Below, piece after piece: positions 15,087 through 19,997 of a stretch of 19,997 nt of DNA. The stretch spans positions 1 to 19,997 of the forward strand of contig JBAPRR010000410.1 in NCBI GenBank assembly GCA_049281195.1, in the 5' to 3' direction. A model generated the notes under the pieces. It did no database searches. It saw only the letters and a program-made list of their open reading frames with translations, and had not been told where the DNA came from. Both the position numbers and the translations under genes were made by a program. How positions within the stretch are numbered: position 1 is the first letter of the stretch; every line of letters begins with the position of its first letter. The DNA comes from JBAPRR01 sp049281195 (GTDB taxonomy: Bacteria; Actinomycetota; Acidimicrobiia; Acidimicrobiales; CAVXTF01).

Positions 15087-15127
15087 GTTCACGCGGAGAA
15101 CACCTTTTGTTCACGAGAAAGTTTCAA
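15087..15127 (+). promoter_or_regulatory. Candidate PHO box (11-bp-spaced GTTCAC repeats)
   Basis: Repeat units begin at 15087 (GTTCACGCGGA), 15098 (GAACACCTTTT) and 15109 (GTTCACGAGAA), with an exact 11-bp period. A weaker GTTTCAA follows at 15121. Actinobacterial PhoP (Streptomyces) binds 11-nt direct repeats beginning GTTCACC. The site lies upstream of a secreted phosphoesterase, a classic Pho-regulon target. The middle unit is degenerate, so it remains a candidate. Confidence 0.5.
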
Positions 15128-15191
15128 GAGGGAAAAGGCAAACTTCTCATGAACACGAAGGCCCTTGTCCGCGGGTGAAAAGGAGAATTTC

Positions 15192-16793
15192 GTGCCGAAA
15201 GATCGCAAAGATCCTTCACTGACTTCGAGACTGCGCGACGCCCGTCTCGACCGCCGCCGCTTTCTGCAGGCCGGTGCGGTGGGAGCAGCGGGTGTGGGGC
15301 TGTCGTCTAGAGCCGGAAGGCTTATCGACACCGCGTTGACCCGGAGCTCGAATGGCAGCAGTCTGAGCGACATCGAGCACGTGGTGATCCTCATGCAGGA
15401 GAACCGCTCGTTCGACCATTACTTCGGCACGTTGTCAGGAGTACGCGGTTTCTCCGACAAGAAGGTCCTTACCCAGACCGTGAACGGTCAGACATATCCG
15501 ATCTTCGACCAGTTCGGTTATGAGCCAGGCGCCGGGGTCACGACGTCGGGCTATCTGCAACCCTTCTCACTCAAGAGCGATCCTCCGAACGAAAACGGTC
15601 AGACGACCAACGACATCACCCACGACTGGGGACCCCAGCACCTGAGTTGGGACAACGGAGCGATGGACGCGTTCGTGCAGCAGCACCTTTTGAACGACGG
15701 TGACCAGAACGGGCTTCTGACGATGGGTTACTTCACCCGCAAGAACCTGGCCTTCTATTACGCCCTGGCAGACGCATTCACCATTTGCGACGCGTACCAC
15801 TGCTCGGTGCTCGGCCCGACCGATCCCAACAGGGTCATGTCGATGTCCGCCACCATCGATCCCGCAGGAGTGGCCGGTGGCCCGTGCCTGGTGACCCAGA
15901 CGGGTGAGAGGCAGGCGCTCTATGGCACCTTCACCTGGACCACCATGCCTGAGCAGTTGAGCGCGGCGGGCGTGAGCTGGAAGGTCTACAACGATCCGAC
16001 GGCGCTTTTGGAGCTGAGCCCGTTTCCTTACTTCCAACCTTTCTGGGAGCCGTCGAGCCCGGCACAAGTGGAGATGTCGACCCAGGCGCTCGGGTACAAC
16101 TACCCGGCGAACTTCATGGCGGATGTGACGGCGGGGACTCTCCCGCAGGTGTCGTGGATCATGCCGAACCTCGCCGAATGCGAGCATCCCGCCGCGCCGC
16201 CCGAGTACGGGGAGCACCTGGTCCAGGAGATCCTCGACATATTGGTGTCGAACCCCGACGTGTGGGCCAGCACCGTCTTCATCATCAACTACGACGAGAA
16301 CGGTGGCTTCTTCGACCACGTGCCCCCGCCAACCCCGCTTGGGGGTACCGATGGCGAGTACCTGACCGTCGACCCTCTTCCTTCTGACGCCTCGGGGATA
16401 GCAGGACCCGTCGGGCTCGGCTTCCGGGTCCCCTGCCTCGTCGTGTCGCCGTTCAGTGCCGGTGGGTACGTCTGCTCGCACACCTTCGACCACACGTCGA
16501 CCTTGCGGTTCCTGGAGACACTCTTCGGGGTCGAGGTTCCCAACCTTTCTGCTTGGCGCCGCTCGGTCACAGGCGACATGACCGAAGCTCTGGCCCTGGT
16601 CAATCCGCCGAACACCACGGTCCCGACCCTGCCGGCGACATCGCTCGGGGATACCAGTGTCGCCGAACAGGCGGTGATCAACGCCTTGGCCGGAACCGAG
16701 GACGTCGGGATCCCCTATCCGGCTCCGACGGTCAACCGCATGCCCTCGCAGGCCACGACACCCCCGAGGCCCAGGGTCCCCCACAAGCTCTGA
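15192..16793 (+). CDS. Tat-exported phosphoesterase, phospholipase C / acid phosphatase (AcpA) family
   Basis: A 533-residue secreted enzyme. The N-terminus has a twin-arginine signal: LDRRRFLQAG (19-28), then a hydrophobic Ala/Gly stretch to about residue 38. The mature protein begins with the family hallmark HVVILMQENRSFDHYFGTL (63-81), supplying E70/N71. LGPTDPNRVMSMSAT (207-221) carries the probable nucleophile position T210. FIINYDENGGFFDHVPPP (363-380) gives the acidic metal ligands D368/E369 and the DHVPPP signature. These residues match the bacterial non-hemolytic PLC / AcpA superfamily. The GTG at 15192 is chosen because AGGAG lies 6 nt upstream and it places the Tat motif near the N-terminus; an upstream TTG at 15165 lacks such a site. 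A candidate PHO box precedes it. It likely releases phosphate from phospholipids or other phosphoesters outside the membrane. Confidence 0.93.
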   Translation: MPKDRKDPSLTSRLRDARLDRRRFLQAGAVGAAGVGLSSRAGRLIDTALTRSSNGSSLSDIEHVVILMQENRSFDHYFGTLSGVRGFSDKKVLTQTVNGQTYPIFDQFGYEPGAGVTTSGYLQPFSLKSDPPNENGQTTNDITHDWGPQHLSWDNGAMDAFVQQHLLNDGDQNGLLTMGYFTRKNLAFYYALADAFTICDAYHCSVLGPTDPNRVMSMSATIDPAGVAGGPCLVTQTGERQALYGTFTWTTMPEQLSAAGVSWKVYNDPTALLELSPFPYFQPFWEPSSPAQVEMSTQALGYNYPANFMADVTAGTLPQVSWIMPNLAECEHPAAPPEYGEHLVQEILDILVSNPDVWASTVFIINYDENGGFFDHVPPPTPLGGTDGEYLTVDPLPSDASGIAGPVGLGFRVPCLVVSPFSAGGYVCSHTFDHTSTLRFLETLFGVEVPNLSAWRRSVTGDMTEALALVNPPNTTVPTLPATSLGDTSVAEQAVINALAGTEDVGIPYPAPTVNRMPSQATTPPRPRVPHKL

Positions 16794-16808
16794 GCCGCCC
16801 GAGGCTTC

Positions 16809-16828
16809 TGAGCCCGGTTACGGGCTCA
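16809..16828. terminator. Hairpin between convergent genes (possible bidirectional terminator)
   Basis: TGAGCCC-GGTTAC-GGGCTCA is a perfect 7-bp stem with a 6-nt loop. It lies 15 bp after the phosphoesterase stop and overlaps the stop codon of the convergent aminotransferase at 16826-16828. No T-run follows on either side, so it may be a factor-dependent or weak terminator. Confidence 0.45.
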
Positions 16829-18229
16829 ACCCGGAGAACACGAAGAGCGGTGAGCCCGAAAGCGTGTCTGCCACGGCGCGCTGTGGGCGTCGGGGACGAA
16901 GTCCCCGGTGAAAGTGTCCTGGTGGTACACGACCGGCGGCTGGTCACCGCCGGCGATCCGCGCCACAGCGTCGAGGAGTCGCTCCACGTCGGCAACCGAG
17001 GTGTTGATGCCCGCACTGGCCCTGACGGCTCCGGGCATGCGGGTCCTGTCCCCGCGCATCACCTCGTCGCGAAATAACGCCACGTCCTGGTCGGACATAC
17101 CCAACAGGCGCGTCAGGTACGGGTGCGCGCAGAAACAGCCGTGCCTGACGCCGATCGCATCTTCCGCGGCCAGCCGCGCAGCCACCAACGGGTGCGCGAC
17201 ATTTTCGACCACGAACGACGCTACGGGGAGCGTTTCCGTGTCGAGGTCAGGTCCGAGCACACGCACATTGGGGATGGACGCAAGCCCGTTACGAAGGATC
17301 CTCGCCATCTCGATGTCGTGCTCCTCCAGGGCCGGCCAGCCGGCCTGCTCGAACACATCGATCGCGGCATGGAGGGCCACTGCACCCACGACGTTCGGTG
17401 AACCGGCCTCCTCCTTGTCCGGCGGGGCGGTCCAGACCACCTCGTCCAGATCCACCAGGTCGACCGCACCTCCCCCGGCCAGAAACGGGTCGCCCTCGGT
17501 GAAGGCAGACCGCGGACCGACCAGGACTCCGGCACCGAACGGTGCGTACATCTTGTGGGCGCTCCATGCGATGAAATCGGGGGTGACCGGAAGCGGGCGA
17601 TGTGGGGCGAGCTGTGCTCCGTCGACGACCACCCGAATACCCCTCGTGTGCGCGGCATCGATGATCGCGTCGATCGGAGGTATCCATCCGGTGATGTTGG
17701 AAGCGCCTGTGATGGTGAGCAGCTTCGGCTTGGGTGCCTCGTCGAGGGCGCGCTCGACGTCTTCTATGGTGAACGTCCCTGATTCACCGCATTCGACGTA
17801 GCGACAGCGACAGGTCCGCGACCACGGGAGCAGGTTGGCGTGGTGCTCGACGACGGTCGAAACGACTACGTCATCGGGGGAGAGGCACAGGCGGTACGCG
17901 AGATGATTGAGGGCCTCCGTGGTGTTCCGGCAGAAGATCGCCACACTGTCGGGCTCTGTACGTCCGGCGAAACGCAACGCGGCGTCCCTTGCGTCTTCGT
18001 ACGCCGCGGTGCAGATCTGGGACTTGTATCCGGCCCCGCGGTGGATGCTCGAGTACCAGGGCACCAAGTCCTGGACGCGTTCCAAGACGGCGGGGAGCGC
18101 GGCGGTGGATGCCGCGGTATCAAACGAAACGTATGGGCGTTCTGTGCCATCGATGCACGGGACGGCCAGGCCGTCTCCGACCAGCGCGATGGGTGGAGCG
18201 ATGCTCAGGGACCGGCCTGAAGCCTGCAT
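16826..18229 (-). CDS. Class V aminotransferase, cysteine desulfurase-like (PLP-dependent)
   Basis: A 467-residue fold-type I PLP enzyme of the cysteine desulfurase/SufS-like group. Visible motifs: FCRNTTEALNHLAYRL (99-114, cofactor phosphate region); VVEHHANLLPW with the stacking His H129/H130; VVDGAQLAPH with Asp203; SAHKMYAPFGAGVL with the Schiff-base Lys K226; and RHGCFCAHPY with Cys365/Cys367, in the loop that carries the sulfur-accepting Cys in desulfurases. R404 may bind the substrate carboxylate. The start at 18229 (MQASGRSLSI) lies 10 bp after the DUF2277 stop; longer in-frame starts would overlap that gene. The last ~40 residues form a charged tail. No SufBCDU or IscU gene is nearby, so Fe-S assembly is not supported by context. 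A C-S lyase such as EgtE-type remains an alternative. Confidence 0.9.
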   Translation of the reverse strand: MQASGRSLSIAPPIALVGDGLAVPCIDGTERPYVSFDTAASTAALPAVLERVQDLVPWYSSIHRGAGYKSQICTAAYEDARDAALRFAGRTEPDSVAIFCRNTTEALNHLAYRLCLSPDDVVVSTVVEHHANLLPWSRTCRCRYVECGESGTFTIEDVERALDEAPKPKLLTITGASNITGWIPPIDAIIDAAHTRGIRVVVDGAQLAPHRPLPVTPDFIAWSAHKMYAPFGAGVLVGPRSAFTEGDPFLAGGGAVDLVDLDEVVWTAPPDKEEAGSPNVVGAVALHAAIDVFEQAGWPALEEHDIEMARILRNGLASIPNVRVLGPDLDTETLPVASFVVENVAHPLVAARLAAEDAIGVRHGCFCAHPYLTRLLGMSDQDVALFRDEVMRGDRTRMPGAVRASAGINTSVADVERLLDAVARIAGGDQPPVVYHQDTFTGDFVPDAHSAPWQTRFRAHRSSCSPG

Positions 18230-18239
18230 CCAGTTTCGC

Positions 18240-18491
18240 TCAGGCCTTCTGCTTGATGCGGCGTAGCGGTGGGAGGGTGGGGGGCGGTTGCTTTCGAGCC
18301 GGCAGTCCGGCAAGCAACTCTGCGGTGGCGGCCGTGACCTTCTTGACCGCTTTTTCGAAAGCGTCCTCGGTCTGAGGAGAAAGCGACTGGACCCCGCTCA
18401 CCTTTCTCACGTACTGGCGGGCTGCAGCCTCGACCTCTTCTTGAGTGGCCTCGGGTTCCAGGCCTCGGAGGGTGGTGATGTTCCGGCACAT
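18240..18491 (-). CDS. DUF2277 family protein
   Basis: An 83-residue protein beginning MCRNITTLRGLEPEATQEEV and continuing EAAARQYVRKVSGVQSLSPQ. This N-terminal MCRNI...L...P.AT..E pattern, followed by QYVRKVSG, is diagnostic of DUF2277, a small conserved family without known function. The C-terminal tail is basic and Pro-rich. The gene lies 10 bp upstream of the aminotransferase start, so the two are probably co-transcribed. No clear ribosome-binding site is seen before the ATG, which is preceded by a hairpin at 18508-18522. Translation coupling or a weak site is possible. Confidence 0.88.
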   Translation of the reverse strand: MCRNITTLRGLEPEATQEEVEAAARQYVRKVSGVQSLSPQTEDAFEKAVKKVTAATAELLAGLPARKQPPPTLPPLRRIKQKA

Positions 18492-18507
18492 GAAAGCAGG
18501 ATACGAC

Positions 18508-18522
18508 CCTTGCCGGGCAAGG
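18508..18522. repeat. Perfect 7-bp inverted repeat between the DUF2277 and luciferase-domain genes
   Basis: CCTTGCC-G-GGCAAGG lies in the 36-bp gap between two minus-strand genes. The tight one-base centre favours a protein-binding palindrome over an RNA hairpin, although a hairpin with a few open pairs could act as an attenuator or partial terminator. No T-run is adjacent. Confidence 0.5.
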
Positions 18523-18527
18523 CGCTC

Positions 18528-18911
18528 CTAGTGAAAGCGGCGCATTTTCTCCAATTTGGCACCCGTGGGAGGTGACTTCGGCTGGGTGCCCGCAGGGGCG
18601 GCGTGCGCCGATATCGCCAAGACCACCAATTCTCGGACCAGGTCCTCGTCGGGCTTCGAGGAGACTGCGACCTCGAGCCAGTCGGCACCGGACGACTTGC
18701 GCAGTGTCACCGCGGGGTTCTCACGCAACTCGGATCGCCTCTGGCGGATGAGGGGCGACGTCAACCGGATGTCGACGACGCCACCTTCTTCGAAATGGGC
18801 GACCTCCTTGCCGTTGACCCACAGAGCTTGACCGCCGGTGAACATCGATTCACCGATGTCGGCTCCGTCGAGCCGGCCGAGCGATCCGATGAGGTCCTGA
18901 ATCCCGGCCAT
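18528..18911 (-). CDS. Luciferase-domain (DUF5519-like) protein
   Basis: A 127-residue protein with the pattern FTGGQALWVNGKEVAHFEEGG (24-44), VVDIRLTSPLIRQRRSELRENPAVTLRKSSGADWLEVAV (45-83), and a C-terminal helix EDLVRELVVLAISAHA. This resembles the small luciferase-domain / DUF5519 family, named for similarity to the pholasin-type or fungal luciferase fold and without assigned enzymology. The ATG at 18911 directly follows the TGA of the VOC gene, giving TGAATG and strong translational coupling. The two proteins may therefore be made in fixed ratio. Function is not known; naming rests on pattern recognition only. Confidence 0.65.
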   Translation of the reverse strand: MAGIQDLIGSLGRLDGADIGESMFTGGQALWVNGKEVAHFEEGGVVDIRLTSPLIRQRRSELRENPAVTLRKSSGADWLEVAVSSKPDEDLVRELVVLAISAHAAPAGTQPKSPPTGAKLEKMRRFH

Positions 18912-19307
18912 TCAGGATTCGGGGTCGACGGGACAGTGATCGCGCTCGATGATCTCGATCGGCCGGCCGTCGGGATCTTCGACGATCACGCGGCATCCCC
19001 ACGGGCGGATCTCGTGTTCGCGAATCAGCCGTGAGCCGAGTCCGGACAGAGCCGCCAGGGTGTCGTCGATGGAGTCGACATAGAAGCCCGGAAAGTCGCC
19101 ACCCGCGGTCCGCCATTCCAGGGAGCGAGTTCCCGCATTCTCACCTTCGTATACGGCGAAATGAGTGTCCCCCACCGACGCGGCCAGGTGTACCGGTCCT
19201 TCGTCGTCATGTCTCTCGGGCTCGAGATCCACCCCGAGAGCCATGTAGAAGGCCCCGGTCTTGTTTGCGTCTGTGGCGAAAAGAACAAGCGACGAGAGCT
19301 CGATCAC
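18912..19307 (-). CDS. VOC-superfamily (glyoxalase/bleomycin-resistance-like) protein
   Basis: A 131-residue vicinal-oxygen-chelate fold protein. The first beta-alpha-beta unit is IELSSLVLFATDANKTGAFYMALGVDL, with HFAVYEG at the end of module one. Module two is FYVDSIDDTLAALSGLGSRL, ending VIVEDPDGRPIEIIER, where the C-terminal Glu is a usual metal ligand. The start is a GTG at 19307 with a GGAGG site about 10 nt upstream. It is followed without a gap by the luciferase-domain gene (TGAATG). The family covers glyoxalases, dioxygenases, epimerases and antibiotic-binding proteins. Which activity applies is not visible. Confidence 0.88.
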   Translation of the reverse strand: MIELSSLVLFATDANKTGAFYMALGVDLEPERHDDEGPVHLAASVGDTHFAVYEGENAGTRSLEWRTAGGDFPGFYVDSIDDTLAALSGLGSRLIREHEIRPWGCRVIVEDPDGRPIEIIERDHCPVDPES

Positions 19308-19336
19308 CTGATGATTACCTCCCTGTTATGCGCTCC

Positions 19337-19359
19337 AAAAAAGGTCCGGAGCGGTCACC
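19337..19359 (-). terminator. Intrinsic terminator of the ABC transporter gene
   Basis: On the minus strand the sequence reads GGTGACCGCTCCGGACC followed directly by TTTTTT. The stem pairs GGT with ACC and CCG with CGG around a CTC loop, with a two-base GA bulge. It begins 2 bp after the transporter stop codon at 19362 and ends upstream of the VOC gene start, separating the two transcripts. Confidence 0.65.
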
Positions 19360-19361
19360 CA

Positions 19362-19997
19362 TTACGCCGATTCGGGTTCGTCTCCCTGCCAGGAGTGCCA
19401 CAAGGCCGCGTATGCGCCGCCTGAAGCGAGCAATTCATCGTGGCTCCCGTGCTCCGAGATGCGGCCGTTTTCGACGACGACGACGTCGACCGCATCGTGG
19501 GCCGCGTGAAGTCTGTGCGAGATGGCGATCACGGTACGGCCAGTCAAAAGGCTGGCGATGGAGCGCTCGAGATGGCGGGCCGACCTCGAATCCAACAGCG
19601 ACGTCGCCTCGTCGAGCACCAGTGTGTGGGGATCGGCAAGTAGCAGCCTGGCGATGGCAACCTGCTGAGCGAACGCCGGGGGCAAAACGACACCGGCCGA
19701 ACCGATCCGGGTGTCGAGACCGTCCGGTAAGGACATCGCCGCATCGGCCGCGTCGACGGTCTCGAGCACTTCCATCAGTTCGGCGTCGGTAGCGTCCGGA
19801 GCCGCCAGGCGCAGGTTGTCCCGGAGCGAGCATGCGAAGAGGTGGTGCTCCTGGGTGACCAATGCGATTTCGCGTCGAAGGCGATCGGGGGGAAGAAGCG
19901 AGGGCGCCACGCCGCCCACCTCGACCCGCCCGGCGCGAGGGCTGTGGATTCCGGCCAGCAACAGAGCGAGGGTGCTCTTTCCTGCGCCGCTCGGTCC
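19362..19997 (-). CDS. ABC exporter nucleotide-binding domain, C-terminal fragment with degenerate signature loop
   Basis: The fragment is 211 residues long and open at the window edge. It begins at the Walker A motif GPSGAGKST (1-9). The Q-loop is VTQEHHLF (Q49), Walker B is HTLVLDEATSLLD with catalytic Glu E130 and the D-loop, and the switch His is H161 in AISHRLH. The ABC signature, normally LSGGQ, is LPPAF (105-109) in GVVLPPAFAQQVAIARLLL. An intact Walker B with a degenerate signature is typical of one half of heterodimeric ABC exporters, in which one ATP site is non-hydrolytic. The missing N-terminal part should be a six-helix transmembrane domain, and the partner half-transporter may lie outside the window. 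Substrate unknown. Confidence 0.9.
   Translation of the reverse strand, partial: GPSGAGKSTLALLLAGIHSPRAGRVEVGGVAPSLLPPDRLRREIALVTQEHHLFACSLRDNLRLAAPDATDAELMEVLETVDAADAAMSLPDGLDTRIGSAGVVLPPAFAQQVAIARLLLADPHTLVLDEATSLLDSRSARHLERSIASLLTGRTVIAISHRLHAAHDAVDVVVVENGRISEHGSHDELLASGGAYAALWHSWQGDEPESA

Noticed and set aside
15567..16784. Long open frame (about 405 codons) on the minus strand opposite the phosphoesterase
   Set aside because: It is Arg/Gly/His-rich with no family motif and lies antisense to a gene with clear Tat signal and active-site motifs; long antisense frames are common in GC-rich DNA.
16826..18229. Assigning the class V aminotransferase as sufS
   Set aside because: No suf or isc partner genes are nearby; the desulfurase-like motifs fit several related PLP enzymes.
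19031..19792. Plus-strand open frame of about 253 codons opposite the VOC and ABC genes
   Set aside because: Extremely Arg/Pro-rich and antisense to two motif-supported genes; it also crosses the terminator.
1..19997. CRISPR array, tRNA, rRNA or insertion sequence
   Set aside because: No regularly spaced repeats of suitable length, no cloverleaf or rRNA-like segment, and no transposase or terminal inverted repeats were seen.

Overview
The window is a GC-rich, gene-dense stretch. GTG/TTG starts are common, an apparent DUF664/DinB (mycothiol-type) protein is present, and the CaiB-type CoA-transferase, cytochrome P450 and SDR families are rich. This points to an actinobacterium, possibly an Acidimicrobiia-like or mycobacterium-like soil or aquatic lineage. 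That assignment is inference from gene content; no rRNA or tRNA gene is present to fix it.

Positions 1-14172 look like a catabolic island for a CoA-activated, probably alicyclic or steroid/terpenoid-like substrate. A four-gene minus-strand operon runs leftward from a divergent promoter region at 2878-3008: a DapB-like NAD(P)-dependent dehydrogenase, an SDR overlapping it by ATGA, an ABM-type monooxygenase with a TTG start, and an aldehyde dehydrogenase cut by the window edge. A second aldehyde dehydrogenase (3009-4487) runs rightward from the same region. A MarR regulator (4520-5092) diverges from a plus-strand operon that begins at a near-consensus promoter (TTGACA-17-TAAATA). That operon encodes an amidohydrolase-2 protein, a crotonase-fold protein lacking both hydratase glutamates, a double-domain CaiB/BaiF CoA-transferase in which only the second half keeps the catalytic Asp, and a KstD-like FAD dehydrogenase. 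Next come a cupin protein (minus strand) diverging from a classical SDR (plus strand), and a cytochrome P450 (minus strand).

The most striking regulatory signal is a 19-bp palindrome-centred motif (minus-strand sense GGTATTTTGGCATCAAAAC). It occurs in the cupin/SDR divergent region (12081-12099) and again upstream of the P450 (14223-14241) with 16 of 19 identical bases. This suggests one regulator for both transcription units. The cupin gene shows a codon-usage switch near 12008 that looks like a frameshift or a misplaced start.

Positions 14173-19997 look like general metabolism. They hold a DinB/DUF664 protein; a Tat-exported phospholipase C/acid phosphatase-family enzyme preceded by 11-bp-spaced GTTCAC-type repeats resembling an actinobacterial PHO box; and a leftward cluster of a class-V aminotransferase (cysteine desulfurase-like), a DUF2277 protein, a luciferase-domain (DUF5519-like) protein and a VOC/glyoxalase-fold protein. 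The right edge holds the C-terminal nucleotide-binding domain of an ABC exporter with a degenerate signature loop, ending in an intrinsic terminator. No CRISPR array, insertion sequence, tRNA or rRNA was seen.
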